From NCBI RefSeq assembly GCF_003333305.1, contig NZ_QOLD01000064.1:1-39345 (forward strand): a stretch of DNA of 39,345 nt. The letters run 5' to 3'. Of this stretch, positions 27,833 to 37,573 are shown piece after piece. Each line of letters opens with the position of its first letter. The stretch's first letter is position 1. The DNA is from Candidatus Colwellia aromaticivorans (GTDB taxonomy: Bacteria > Pseudomonadota > Gammaproteobacteria > Enterobacterales > Alteromonadaceae). The notes beneath the pieces are model-generated. The model was not told the origin of the DNA and did no database searches. It worked only from the letters and a program-made list of their open reading frames with translations. The position numbers were made by a program, and so were the translations under genes.

Positions 27833-28351
27833 TTGAACAAATTTATTAAATCTATGGCTGTTACAGCTACGGCATCAACATTATTATTAGCCAGCAGTGC
27901 GATGGCTTTTGAACAAAAAATTGCCGTGGTAAATGTGCAAGAAGCCATTAATCAAATTCCTCAATCTGCTGCATTAATGCAAACATTAGAAGCAGAGTTT
28001 AAAGATGAAAAAGCAGTCATTGAACAATTACAAAAAGATCTGGCTTATGAAGATGAAACTTTAAAACGTGAAGGTCCTGTAAATACAGAAAAATGGAAAA
28101 AAGAAAAACAAACTAAAATGGCTAATTTATATCAGCAATATCAGGCTAAAGTTAAAGAATTTCAACAAAAAGTAGCTCAACGTAAAAATGCAGAAACTAA
28201 TAAGCTTTTTGCTCTAGTTTCACAAGCAGTGGATAATATTGCTGCTAAAGAAGATTATGACTTAGTACTTTCAAAACAGGCTGTTGTTTTTTCAAAGCCA
28301 GCAATTAACATTACAAGTAAGGTTGTAGAGCAAGTAAGTAAGCTCAAATAG
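27833..28351 (+). CDS. skp: Periplasmic chaperone Skp/OmpH
   Basis: Trimeric 'jellyfish' chaperone that holds unfolded outer membrane proteins on their way to BamA. The 172-residue precursor has a signal peptide cut after AMA (residue 25), a short beta segment (QKIAVVNVQEAINQIPQ) and long helical arms rich in K, E and Q (about 50-125), then returns to the body with DYDLVLSKQAVVFSK. Start is TTG 27833 with GAGGA eight bases before. It lies 95 bp after bamA and 32 bp before lpxD, the standard order. Confidence 0.95.
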   Translation: MNKFIKSMAVTATASTLLLASSAMAFEQKIAVVNVQEAINQIPQSAALMQTLEAEFKDEKAVIEQLQKDLAYEDETLKREGPVNTEKWKKEKQTKMANLYQQYQAKVKEFQQKVAQRKNAETNKLFALVSQAVDNIAAKEDYDLVLSKQAVVFSKPAINITSKVVEQVSKLK

Positions 28352-28383
28352 TTTTTGATTACTAATAAATAGAAAGAGATACC

Positions 28384-29430
28384 ATGAGTTATACCCTTGC
28401 AGAAATTGCAGAACATATTGATGCAAAGCTAGTCGTTGCACCATCATCTGATTGTTCGGTGGCTAGTAGCACGATAAGTAGCTTGGCTACGTTAGCAAAC
28501 GCTAAATCAGGTCAAGTTGCATTTCTTGCTAATAGTAAATATGTATCGCAACTTTGTGCAACTAAGGCTAGTGCGGTAATTATATCTCCTGAGGCTTTAC
28601 CTCAGTGCCGAGTTAATGCTTTAGTGATGGATAATCCTTATATGGGTTATGCACTATTAGCAAACTTGCTTGATACAACACCAGCAGTGGCTAATGGTAT
28701 TCATGAAAGTGCGGTAATAGCTAATGATGCTACACTAGGTGATAATGTCTCTATAGGTGCTAATAGTGTTATTGAGTCTGGTGTCCATCTTGACGATAAC
28801 GTTAGTATTGGCGCAGGTTGCTTCATTGGTGAAAATGTTAGTATTGGAAAGGGCACAACGCTTTGGTCAAATATTAGCATTTATCATAACGTTGTTATCG
28901 GTAAAGCGTGTTTGATACAAGCAAATACGGTTATTGGCTCTGATGGTTTTGGTTATGCTCCGGTAAATGAGCAGTATAAGTGGCATAAAATCCCTCAGCT
29001 TGGAAGTGTGGTTATTGGCGATCATGTTGAAATTGGAGCTAGTACAACCATTGATAGGGGGGCGCTTGAAAATACCATTATAAAAGATGGTGTGATCCTC
29101 GATAACCAAATTCAGATTGCTCATAATGTTATTATTGGTGAAAATACCGCTATAGCTGCTTGCAGTGTCGTGGCTGGTAGTACCGTTATTGGAAAAAATT
29201 GTACTCTTGCTGGTCTTGTTGGTATTAATGGTCATATCAATATTGCAGATAATTGTGTTTTTACTGCAATGGCGATGGTGACAAAAGGTATCACTAACGC
29301 CGGTGTTTACTCTTCAGGTATACCTGCTACTACGAACAAAGAATGGCATAAAACTAATGCGAGAATTAAACGGTTAGATAGTTTAACCAAGCGAGTAAAA
29401 GAGCTAGATACACTTATTAAAAATAAGTAA
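28384..29430 (+). CDS. lpxD: UDP-3-O-acylglucosamine N-acyltransferase
   Basis: Third step of lipid A synthesis: adds a hydroxyacyl chain from acyl-ACP to the 2-amine of UDP-3-O-acylglucosamine. The 348-residue protein has an N-terminal uridine-binding domain (about 1-100), a left-handed beta-helix of hexapeptide repeats (about 105-300) and a C-terminal helix. The catalytic-histidine region is DNQIQIAHNVIIGE, and GSDGFGYAP is typical of LpxD. Start ATG follows AAGAGA. The following gene is fabZ. Confidence 0.97.
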   Translation: MSYTLAEIAEHIDAKLVVAPSSDCSVASSTISSLATLANAKSGQVAFLANSKYVSQLCATKASAVIISPEALPQCRVNALVMDNPYMGYALLANLLDTTPAVANGIHESAVIANDATLGDNVSIGANSVIESGVHLDDNVSIGAGCFIGENVSIGKGTTLWSNISIYHNVVIGKACLIQANTVIGSDGFGYAPVNEQYKWHKIPQLGSVVIGDHVEIGASTTIDRGALENTIIKDGVILDNQIQIAHNVIIGENTAIAACSVVAGSTVIGKNCTLAGLVGINGHINIADNCVFTAMAMVTKGITNAGVYSSGIPATTNKEWHKTNARIKRLDSLTKRVKELDTLIKNK

Positions 29431-29554
29431 TAAAATATTTAGTCATAAATAAACCCGTTGCAAATAAATAATAATAACAAAGCACTGTAACGAAAATAAC
29501 TGTTTTAATTCGTTAGTAAATGAATTATTGCATACCAAAGAAAGGAATACCCTT

Positions 29555-30037
29555 TTGGAAAACATTGATATAGAAAACACTAAACTAGAAAGACAAATAA
29601 AACCAATAACGCTTAATGAAATTAAGACGCTTATACCTCATCGGTACCCGATGTTATTGGTTGATAAAGTAATTGATCATGAACCAAAAAAATATTTACA
29701 TGCGATAAAAAATGTCACTATTAATGAACCTATCTTTACCGGTCATTTTCCTGATGCTGCTATTTTTCCAGGTGTGTTAATTTTAGAGGCCTTAGCACAA
29801 GCAACAGGTATTCTTGGCTTTAAAAGTACAGAAGTACGTGAAGAAAATGAAATGTACTTGTTCGCTTCTATTGATAAAGCACGTTTTAAAAAACCAGTTT
29901 TACCCGGTGATACTATGCATTTACATGTTGAATTTTTAAAAGAACGACGCGGTATGTGGAAGTTTTATGGTGAGGCAAAGGTTGACGGAAAAGTGGTTTG
30001 CTCGGCTGATTTAATGTGTGCCCGTCGCGCTTTATAA
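29555..30037 (+). CDS. fabZ: 3-hydroxyacyl-ACP dehydratase FabZ
   Basis: Dehydrates 3-hydroxyacyl-ACP in fatty acid elongation and so competes with LpxA and LpxD for the same substrate. From TTG 29555 it is 160 residues (E. coli 151). AAAGGA lies eight bases before this TTG; an upstream TTG at 29528 is rejected. The hot-dog fold active site is [17 protein letters not shown] with H64 and E78, 14 residues apart as in E. coli (H54, E68). [12 protein letters not shown] and [10 protein letters not shown] are also family marks. It lies between lpxD and lpxA. Confidence 0.96.
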   Translation: MENIDIENTKLERQIKPITLNEIKTLIPHRYPMLLVDKVIDHEPKKYLHAIKNVTINEPIFTGHFPDAAIFPGVLILEALAQATGILGFKSTEVREENEMYLFASIDKARFKKPVLPGDTMHLHVEFLKERRGMWKFYGEAKVDGKVVCSADLMCARRAL

Positions 30038-30191
30038 CATCCACCTTGTTGCCTTATATTTTAATTTAGCTGTTAAATAAAGGCATTCATTGGTTAATGC
30101 CATTCCTTTATATTAAACCATAGAACTTATAACTGAATGATTTTAGTTGTGGCAACTCTCTCTATAAAAATACTTATCTAAGGTACTTGTT

Positions 30192-30962
30192 ATGATACAC
30201 CCGCAAGCGATTATTGAGCCTGGAGCCGTTATTGGTAAAAATGTCACCATAGGGCCGTGGAGTTATATTGCTAGTTCCGTTGTAATTGGTGATGACTGTG
30301 AAATTAGTTCTCATGTGATCATTAATGGTCCAACCAAAATGGGTAAAGGCAATCGTATTTTTCAATTTGCTAGCATAGGGGAAGATTGCCAAGATTTAAA
30401 ATATGCTGGTGAGAAAACAGAGCTGATTATAGGTGATAATAATACTTTTCGAGAGTGCTGTACTATTCATCGCGGTACCATACAAGACAATAGCCTGACA
30501 CAAATTGGTAGTAATAATTTATTTATGGCCTACACACATGTTGCCCATGACTGTATGGTGGGTAGCCATTGTATTATGGCCAATAATGCCTCTATTGCAG
30601 GTCATGTTCACGTAGGTGATCACGTAATTATTGGTGGTATGTCAGGAGTACATCAATTTTGTCATATAGGTGCTCACAGCTTTATTGCCGCAAATGCCTT
30701 AGTATTAAAAGATGTACCAGCTTATGTTATGGCATCAGGGCACCCTGCTAAACCTTTTGGTTTAAACAGTGAAGGCATGAAACGCAGAGGGTTTTTGAGT
30801 GATACGATCCTGTCGGTTAAACGTGCTTATAAAGAAATTTACCGTAAAAAACAATCCATTGATGATGCTTTATCTGCAATAACTGAACAAAGCACACCTT
30901 CACCTGAGCTTGAATTGTTTACTAATTCAATTAAGCAATCAACGCGTGGCATTATTCGATAA
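30192..30962 (+). CDS. lpxA: UDP-N-acetylglucosamine acyltransferase
   Basis: First step of lipid A synthesis, transferring a 3-hydroxyacyl chain from ACP to UDP-GlcNAc. The 256-residue protein is a beta-helix of hexapeptide repeats (about 1-185) with a C-terminal helical domain. The catalytic region is THVAHDCMVG with H119 corresponding to E. coli H125; NTFRECCTIHRGT and IGGMSGVHQFCHIG are diagnostic. ATG 30192 has AAGG eight bases upstream. Its stop lies four bases before the heptad palindrome that leads into lpxB. Confidence 0.97.
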   Translation: MIHPQAIIEPGAVIGKNVTIGPWSYIASSVVIGDDCEISSHVIINGPTKMGKGNRIFQFASIGEDCQDLKYAGEKTELIIGDNNTFRECCTIHRGTIQDNSLTQIGSNNLFMAYTHVAHDCMVGSHCIMANNASIAGHVHVGDHVIIGGMSGVHQFCHIGAHSFIAANALVLKDVPAYVMASGHPAKPFGLNSEGMKRRGFLSDTILSVKRAYKEIYRKKQSIDDALSAITEQSTPSPELELFTNSIKQSTRGIIR

Positions 30963-30966
30963 ACAA

Positions 30967-31053
30967 CTAGACGCTAGGCGCTAGGCACTAGGTAATAGGT
31001 TCTGAACCTAGCTCCTAGCACCTACAACCTAGGAGTTAAAACCTAGGACCTAA
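30967..31053. repeat. Heptad-repeat palindrome H3 between lpxA and lpxB
   Basis: The whole lpxA-lpxB spacer is 7-bp units. Left half: CTAGACG, CTAGGCG, CTAGGCA, CTAGGTA, ATAGGTT (30967-31001), consensus CTAGGnn. After three bases comes the inverted half: AACCTAG, CTCCTAG, CACCTAC, AACCTAG, GAGTTAA, AACCTAG, GACCTAA (31005-31053), consensus nnCCTAG. The centre (TAGGTTCtGAACCTA) is a perfect palindrome. AGGA at 31045-31048, spanning two units, is the ribosome site for lpxB. Confidence 0.88.
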
Positions 31054-31057
31054 CACA

Positions 31058-32257
31058 GTGACATTTCCGGATAAACCTGAGAATATAAAAACTTCCTCTA
31101 CACTATCTAAACCAGTGTTCGCCATTGTCGTTGGTGAACATTCCGGTGATACCCTGGGTGCAGGCTTAATGGTTGCACTGCAAAAACAATTTCCACAAGC
31201 TAAATTTGTCGGTATTGGCGGCGATAAAATGCAAAAACTAGGCTTTGAAAGCCTATTCGCAATGGATGAATTAGCAGTAATGGGCATTGTTGAAGTGTTA
31301 GGGCGTATTCGTCGTTTACTTTATGTTAGAAAGTCATTGGTAGACTATTTTACTACTAACAAACCTGATGTTTTTATTGGTATTGATGCCCCCGATTTTA
31401 ATATTGGCTTAGAATTACGTTTAAAAGCACAAGCAATAAAAACAGTTCATTATGTTAGCCCCTCTGTTTGGGCATGGCGAGAAAAACGTATTTTTAACAT
31501 CGCTAAAGCTACCGACATGGTACTTTCACTATTACCTTTTGAAAAAGCCTTTTATGACAAGCACCAAGTGCCTTGTACCTTTGTTGGTCATCCGTTAGCT
31601 GATGATATCCCGATGGAAAGTAATAAAGTCCAAGCAAGAGTTGAACTTAACTTACCGCGAACCGCTAAGGTGTTAGCATTAATGCCGGGTAGTCGTGGTG
31701 GTGAACTTTCTCGTTTGTTAGCGCCTTTTTTTGCGAGTGCTCAACAATTACAACAAGATGATGAAAATTTAATTTTAATTGCACCTATGGTTAGCGAAAA
31801 GCGTGCTCAACAGTTTAATAATGTAAAAGCAGAGCTCGCACCGAATTTAAAGATTGACGTTATTATTGATAAAACTCAAACGGTAATGGCAGCGAGTGAT
31901 TGTTTATTAACCGCATCAGGTACAGTAACCTTAGAAGCGGCCTTAATTAAGCGGCCTATGGTTATTTGCTATAAGTTTAACTTACTAACCTATTGGCTGG
32001 CTAAATGGCTAGTAAAATTGCAATGGTTTTCATTACCCAATTTGTTGGCTAATAAAACCTTAGTACCTGAGTTATTGCAAGATGAAGTGTGTGTAGAGAA
32101 AATTGTTCCTTTAGTCAAAGAACGTCTATATCAAGATCAAAGTCAACTAAACGATAGCTTCACCGTTATTCATCAGCAATTAAAATGTGATGCTAGTCAA
32201 CAAGCTGCAAATGCTGTGATTGCGATACTTCCTCCTGTATTTAATAGTAAAGCGTAA
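31058..32257 (+). CDS. lpxB: Lipid A disaccharide synthase
   Basis: Glycosyltransferase (GT19) joining UDP-2,3-diacylglucosamine and lipid X into the lipid A disaccharide; peripheral on the inner membrane. The 399 residues include [69 protein letters not shown] and [11 protein letters not shown], all matching E. coli LpxB; it is slightly longer at both ends. The start is GTG 31058, with AGGA nine bases before, contributed by the upstream repeat. The stop is five bases before rnhB. Confidence 0.96.
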   Translation: MTFPDKPENIKTSSTLSKPVFAIVVGEHSGDTLGAGLMVALQKQFPQAKFVGIGGDKMQKLGFESLFAMDELAVMGIVEVLGRIRRLLYVRKSLVDYFTTNKPDVFIGIDAPDFNIGLELRLKAQAIKTVHYVSPSVWAWREKRIFNIAKATDMVLSLLPFEKAFYDKHQVPCTFVGHPLADDIPMESNKVQARVELNLPRTAKVLALMPGSRGGELSRLLAPFFASAQQLQQDDENLILIAPMVSEKRAQQFNNVKAELAPNLKIDVIIDKTQTVMAASDCLLTASGTVTLEAALIKRPMVICYKFNLLTYWLAKWLVKLQWFSLPNLLANKTLVPELLQDEVCVEKIVPLVKERLYQDQSQLNDSFTVIHQQLKCDASQQAANAVIAILPPVFNSKA

Positions 32258-32262
32258 CTAAG

Positions 32263-32910
32263 ATGTCTAACAAAAAAATGCCTAAGAAAAAAAACTTTTC
32301 TCCCTTTGAATACCCAATTGCTTACTGTATTGCTGGGGTAGATGAAGTAGGACGTGGCCCTTTAGTTGGAGATGTAGTGACTGCTGCAGTTATTTTAGAT
32401 CCCGAAAATCCTATTGAAGGTTTAATGGATTCAAAAAAATTATCAGAAAAAAAACGGTCGTTATTAGCAGAAGAAATTAAAGAAAAAGCAATCGCATGGT
32501 CCGTTGGTCGGGCAAGCCCAGAAGAAATTGATACTTTAAATATTCTTCATGCCACTATGTTAGCTATGCAACGCGCAGTGCAGGGGTTAGCAGTGTCGCC
32601 TGATTATGTGTTAGTTGATGGTAATCGCACACCTTCTTTTGCTAATGAACAAGGTTCAATTAGCAGTGAAGCTGTAGTAAAAGGAGATGATCGTGTTGTT
32701 GAAATTAGTGCGGCATCAATAGTAGCAAAAGTTACGCGCGATGAAGAAATGATTGCTCTTGATAAATTACACCCAGAATATGGTTTTGCTAAACATAAAG
32801 GTTATCCAACTAAAGTGCATTTAGAAAAAATAATAGAACTAGGGGTACTTGATTGTTACCGTCAAAGCTTTAAACCTGTTGCTAGAGTGTTAGGGCTTAT
32901 TAATGAATGA
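32263..32910 (+). CDS. rnhB: Ribonuclease HII
   Basis: Cuts RNA in RNA-DNA hybrids and starts removal of single misincorporated ribonucleotides. The 215-residue protein has [17 protein letters not shown] with metal ligands D27 and E28, [22 protein letters not shown] and [14 protein letters not shown], giving the DEDD set of type 2 RNases H. A lysine-rich N-terminal extension ([12 protein letters not shown]) precedes the core. The final bases overlap dnaE by eight (ATGAATGA arrangement), suggesting translational coupling. Confidence 0.97.
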   Translation: MSNKKMPKKKNFSPFEYPIAYCIAGVDEVGRGPLVGDVVTAAVILDPENPIEGLMDSKKLSEKKRSLLAEEIKEKAIAWSVGRASPEEIDTLNILHATMLAMQRAVQGLAVSPDYVLVDGNRTPSFANEQGSISSEAVVKGDDRVVEISAASIVAKVTRDEEMIALDKLHPEYGFAKHKGYPTKVHLEKIIELGVLDCYRQSFKPVARVLGLINE

Positions 32911-35900
32911 AGCTGCTGACTCTGAAATGATTTCAACAGAGCAAAGTCACGAGCCGCGCTTTATTCATTTACGCGTACATAGCGATTATTCAATGTGCGA
33001 TGGGTTAAAAAAAGTAAAACCTATTATAGCGCGTGCGGCAGAATTAAATATGCCTGCACTCGCCTTGACCGACCAAACTAACCTTTGTGGCTTGGTAAAA
33101 TACTACCATGCGGCTCATGGTGCAGGTATTAAGCCTATTATAGGTTGTGACTTTTGGGTTAGAAGTGATGAATTAGGGGATGAATTATCTCGCTTAGTTA
33201 TTTTAACCACTAATAATATAGGCTATAAAAATTTAACTGAACTCATCTCAAAAGCGTATATGCGTGGCCACCTGCAAGATAAAGCAGTGATAGACAAAGA
33301 ATGGTTGATTGAATTTAAAGAAGGCTTACTCTTACTTTCAGGTGCACGAGAAGGTGACATAGGTAAAGCCTTATTAAAGGGTAACAATGACCTTGCGTTG
33401 CAAATGCTCGACTTTTACCAACGCCATTTTGAAGATTGCTTTTATGTTGAGCTAATCCGTACCGGACGAAATGACGAAGAGAACTATCTACATCTGGCCG
33501 TTAATTTTGCTACTACCCATAATTTACCGGTTGTTGCTACTAATGAGGTAATGTTTCTATCGCCAGGTAATTTTGATGCCCATGAAATTCGTGTTGCGAT
33601 TCATGATGGCTATACCCTTGACGATAAACGTCGCCCTAAACGTTACAGCGAAGAACAATACTTACGATCTCAGGATGAAATGTGTGAGTTATTTAAGGAT
33701 ATTCCTGAAGCATTAGCCAATACAGTAGAAATTGCCAAGCGGTGTAATGTTACAGTTCGTCTTGGTGAATATGTGTTGCCTGATTTCCCCACTGAAGGAT
33801 TAGAAATCAATGATTTTTTTATCAAGGTATCTGAGGAAGGCTTAGAGAGACGCCTAAAGAAATTATTTGATACTGAGGCGGATAACTTTGCTGAAATTCG
33901 TAAACCCTATGATGAGCGGCTTAAAATTGAATTAGAAGTTGTTAATAACATGGGTTTTCCCGGTTATTTTTTGATCGTAATGGAGTTTATTCAGTGGAGT
34001 AAAGATAACAATATACCCGTTGGTCCCGGTCGTGGTTCAGGTGCGGGTTCTTTAATTGCTTACGCATTAGATATTACCGATTTGGATCCGCTTGAGTACG
34101 ATTTACTCTTCGAACGCTTCTTGAACCCTGAGCGTGTATCCATGCCAGATTTTGATATCGACTTTTGTATGGACAGGCGTGATGAAGTTATAGATCATGT
34201 TGCTGAGCTTTATGGCCGTGATGCAGTTTCGCAAATTATTACTTTTGGAACCATGGCGGCAAAAGCGGTAATTCGTGATGTTGGTCGAGTGCTTGGCCAT
34301 CCTTATGGTTTTGTTGACCGGATTTCAAAACTCATTCCACCAACACCGGGTATGACCTTAGCGAAGGCTTTTGAAGAAGAGCCAAAACTACCTGAAATAT
34401 ATGCACAAGATACTGAGGTTAAAGACCTTATTGATATGTGTCGTATTTTGGAAGGTACTACACGTAATGCCGGTAAGCATGCTGGTGGCGTGGTTATTTC
34501 GCCTACTACTATTACTGATTTTGCACCACTTTACTGTGATGATGAGGGTAAAAACCCAGTCACACAGTTTGATAAAAATGATGTTGAAGATGCAGGGTTA
34601 GTAAAATTTGATTTTTTAGGGTTAAGAACCTTAACTATTTTACAATGGGCCATTGAAATGGCTGATGTACAGCAACGTAAAGCTGGCAAAGATCCCATTG
34701 ATATCACTACTATCGATCTTGAAGATAAAGCGAGCTTTAAGTTATTACTTGCATCCAAAACTACGGCGGTGTTTCAGTTAGAATCCAGCGGCATGAAGTC
34801 TTTGATTGAGAAGCTCAAGCCCGATTGCTTTGAAGATATTATCGCCTTGGTGGCATTGTTTCGCCCCGGACCACTTCAGTCAGGGATGGTTGATAACTTT
34901 ATTGAACGAAAGCATGGCCGTGAAGAAGTTAGTTACCCAGATGAAACTTGGCAGCATATTGATTTAAAACCCGTATTAGAGCCTACTTACGGCATTATCT
35001 TGTATCAAGAACAAGTGATGCAAATTGCTCAAGTACTTGCAGGATACTCACTTGGTGGCGCGGATATGCTACGTCGAGCTATGGGTAAGAAAAAACCTGA
35101 AGAAATGGCCAAACAGCGTGCAGGTTTTGAGCAAGGTGCAAGAGATCGCGGTGTTGATGGCGAACTAGCGATGAAGATCTTCGATCTCGTGGAAAAATTC
35201 GCTGGTTATGGTTTTAACAAATCTCACTCTGCTGCTTATGCGTTAGTTTCTTATCAAACCTTATGGATGAAAACTCATTTTCCTGCGCCTTTTATGGCGG
35301 CAGTTATGTCAGCGGATATGGATAACACTGAAAAAGTGGTTATTTTGGTTGATGAATGTGAAAATATGGGCATTGATTTACTGCCACCGGATGTGAATGC
35401 AGGGCAATATAAATTTACTGTCAATGATGATAATCAAATTGTTTATGGCATTGGTGCGGTAAAAGGGGTTGGGGAAGGGCCAATAGAAGCGATTATTGCT
35501 GCTCGTAAAACAGGGGGGCCTTTTACTGATTTATTTGATTTATGTGCCCGCCTAGATTTAAAGAAAACAAATAAACGTGTATTAGAAAAACTGATTAAAT
35601 CTGGTGCGTTAGACGCATTAGGGCCAACTTACAAACTAACAGCTGACGGTAAAGACTTACCTCATCGTGCTGCTTTATTTGAAACCCTACCAGAGGCTAT
35701 CAAGGCGGCAGATCAACATGCTAAAGCCGAAGCCATTGGTCAAAATGATTTATTTGGCTTGATCAATGATGAACAAACTGATTCTCGACAAATTTTTAAA
35801 AATGTTAAAAAGTGGTCAGAAGAAGTATGGCTTGATGGAGAAAAAGAAACCTTAGGTTTATACTTAACAGGTCACCCTATTAATCGCTATTTAAGTGAAA

Positions 35901-36463
35901 TTAAAAAGTATGCGACTAATCGCCTTGTGGGTATGCAACCAACAGGCAGAGACAGACAAGCGATAGCTGTTGGTTTAGTCATAGGCGTACGTGTGTTAGT
36001 GAATAAACGTGGTCGCCGTTGGGCGTTAGTCACGCTTGATGATAAAAGTGCTCGAATGGATGTACGTTTATTTCCTGATGATTATGATAATTTTGCTGAA
36101 CTGCTTGAAACTGATGCTATTTTAGTTTGTAGCGGACAGGTCAGCTTTGATGATTACTCCGGAGGTAATACAATGACCGCCAGAGACATCATGACTATCG
36201 CTGATGCAAGAGAGAACTACGTTACCTCCTTAGATATTCAAATTAACAGGGCAACGATTAGTGATGATTTTATTGCGCAATTTACGTATGCTTTAACACC
36301 CCACAAAGAAGGCACTTGTCCTGTTAGGGTGTATTATCAGCGAGAAGAAGCTCGCGGCATGTTAGAACTTGGCGTACAATGGCGAGTATCGCCGGCTGAT
36401 GTGTTATTATATGATTTAAAAGAATTATTAGGTGAAGAAAACGTCACTTTGCAGTTTAAGTAG
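32903..36463 (+). CDS. dnaE: DNA polymerase III alpha subunit
   Basis: Catalytic subunit of the replicative polymerase. The 1186 residues run PHP domain ([18 protein letters not shown] near 20-37), polymerase core with MPDFDIDF carrying catalytic D416 and D418 and the third aspartate D570 ([10 protein letters not shown]), corresponding to E. coli D401, D403 and D555, then helix-hairpin-helix, a beta-clamp binding motif seen as QNDLFGL, and an OB-fold region ([12 protein letters not shown]). The N-terminus is about 15 residues longer than E. coli DnaE. It starts inside the rnhB stop region. No proofreading exonuclease is fused, as expected. Confidence 0.98.
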   Translation: MNEAADSEMISTEQSHEPRFIHLRVHSDYSMCDGLKKVKPIIARAAELNMPALALTDQTNLCGLVKYYHAAHGAGIKPIIGCDFWVRSDELGDELSRLVILTTNNIGYKNLTELISKAYMRGHLQDKAVIDKEWLIEFKEGLLLLSGAREGDIGKALLKGNNDLALQMLDFYQRHFEDCFYVELIRTGRNDEENYLHLAVNFATTHNLPVVATNEVMFLSPGNFDAHEIRVAIHDGYTLDDKRRPKRYSEEQYLRSQDEMCELFKDIPEALANTVEIAKRCNVTVRLGEYVLPDFPTEGLEINDFFIKVSEEGLERRLKKLFDTEADNFAEIRKPYDERLKIELEVVNNMGFPGYFLIVMEFIQWSKDNNIPVGPGRGSGAGSLIAYALDITDLDPLEYDLLFERFLNPERVSMPDFDIDFCMDRRDEVIDHVAELYGRDAVSQIITFGTMAAKAVIRDVGRVLGHPYGFVDRISKLIPPTPGMTLAKAFEEEPKLPEIYAQDTEVKDLIDMCRILEGTTRNAGKHAGGVVISPTTITDFAPLYCDDEGKNPVTQFDKNDVEDAGLVKFDFLGLRTLTILQWAIEMADVQQRKAGKDPIDITTIDLEDKASFKLLLASKTTAVFQLESSGMKSLIEKLKPDCFEDIIALVALFRPGPLQSGMVDNFIERKHGREEVSYPDETWQHIDLKPVLEPTYGIILYQEQVMQIAQVLAGYSLGGADMLRRAMGKKKPEEMAKQRAGFEQGARDRGVDGELAMKIFDLVEKFAGYGFNKSHSAAYALVSYQTLWMKTHFPAPFMAAVMSADMDNTEKVVILVDECENMGIDLLPPDVNAGQYKFTVNDDNQIVYGIGAVKGVGEGPIEAIIAARKTGGPFTDLFDLCARLDLKKTNKRVLEKLIKSGALDALGPTYKLTADGKDLPHRAALFETLPEAIKAADQHAKAEAIGQNDLFGLINDEQTDSRQIFKNVKKWSEEVWLDGEKETLGLYLTGHPINRYLSEIKKYATNRLVGMQPTGRDRQAIAVGLVIGVRVLVNKRGRRWALVTLDDKSARMDVRLFPDDYDNFAELLETDAILVCSGQVSFDDYSGGNTMTARDIMTIADARENYVTSLDIQINRATISDDFIAQFTYALTPHKEGTCPVRVYYQREEARGMLELGVQWRVSPADVLLYDLKELLGEENVTLQFK

Positions 36464-36577
36464 CTTAAATGAATTAGCTAATCATTATAACGAGTTAACA
36501 GTTATTGGAATTGTTGCTAATAACTAAAGCAAAATATATACAACTTTTAGTACACTTTATTAGGTGCAGAGAAACAT

Positions 36578-37534
36578 ATGTCATTAAATTTTTTAGATTT
36601 TGAACAACCTATTGCTGAACTTAATGCAAAAATTGAAGAGCTTGAATTGGTTAATACCGGTCAAGAACTCGATCTCGATTTAGAAGATCAAATAGCACAA
36701 TTACGTGAAAAAAATAAAGAACAAACTAAAAAAATATTCGCTGATTTAGACCCATGGCAAACAGCACGCGTAGCACGTCATCCTCAACGTCCTTATACGC
36801 TTGACTACTTACAGCGTATTTTTACTGAGTTTGATGAATTAGCGGGTGACAGAGCTTATGCTGACGATAATGCTATTGTCGGCGGTACAGCACGTTTAGA
36901 TGGCAAGCCAGTCATGATCATTGGTCATCAAAAAGGTCGTTCTACAGCAGAAAAAGTAAAACGTAACTTTGGTATGCCTCGCCCTGAAGGCTACCGTAAA
37001 GCTTTACGGTTAATGGAAATGGCCGAACGTTTCAATATGCCAATCATCACTTTTATTGATACCCCTGGTGCTTATCCCGGTGTTGGTGCCGAAGAGCGTG
37101 GTCAGAGTGAGGCGATTGCCCGTAACTTAAAAGTTATGGCACGTTTGTCAGTTCCTATCATCTGTACTGTTATTGGTGAAGGTGGCTCAGGTGGCGCTTT
37201 AGCGATTGGTGTTGGCGATAAAGTTAACATGTTGCAATATTCTACGTATTCAGTAATTTCACCAGAAGGCTGTGCCTCAATTTTGTGGAAAACGGCTGAA
37301 AAAGCACCGACCGCAGCAGAGGCTATGGGGATTACTGCAACGCGTATTAAAGAATTAGCGTTAATTGATGGTATTGTTGATGAGCCTTTAGGTGGGGCAC
37401 ATCGCGATATGGATCAAATGGCAGTAATGCTCAAGGAAGCTTTAAAAGTTGATTTAGCTGAGTTAGAAGGCTTAACTAAAGACGAATTAATTGAAAAACG
37501 TTACGAAAAATTAATGTCATTTGGTTACTGCTAA
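36578..37534 (+). CDS. accA: Acetyl-CoA carboxylase carboxyltransferase subunit alpha
   Basis: With AccD, transfers carboxyl from carboxybiotin-BCCP to acetyl-CoA to give malonyl-CoA, the first committed step of fatty acid synthesis. The 318-residue protein starts [21 protein letters not shown] and keeps LARHPQRP-like [49 protein letters not shown] and [19 protein letters not shown]. Length equals E. coli AccA (319) within one residue. It lies 114 bp after dnaE and 39 bp before tilS. Confidence 0.98.
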   Translation: MSLNFLDFEQPIAELNAKIEELELVNTGQELDLDLEDQIAQLREKNKEQTKKIFADLDPWQTARVARHPQRPYTLDYLQRIFTEFDELAGDRAYADDNAIVGGTARLDGKPVMIIGHQKGRSTAEKVKRNFGMPRPEGYRKALRLMEMAERFNMPIITFIDTPGAYPGVGAEERGQSEAIARNLKVMARLSVPIICTVIGEGGSGGALAIGVGDKVNMLQYSTYSVISPEGCASILWKTAEKAPTAAEAMGITATRIKELALIDGIVDEPLGGAHRDMDQMAVMLKEALKVDLAELEGLTKDELIEKRYEKLMSFGYC

Positions 37535-37573
37535 TATGCAAGTCGGTCTTTAGTCCGACGCATTTAATTTATA

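Noticed and set aside
29528..29554. TTG start extending fabZ by nine residues
   Set aside because: The AAAGGA site at 29541-29546 lies inside this extension and serves the TTG at 29555.
30967..31053. CRISPR-like array of short repeats
   Set aside because: Units are 7 bp with no spacers and the array inverts at its centre; no cas genes are present.
37541..37560. Small hairpin GTCGG/CCGAC between accA and tilS as a terminator
   Set aside because: Only five base pairs and no clean T-run; tilS follows at once. A similar ACGGA/TCCGT hairpin near 6998-7012 is equally weak.
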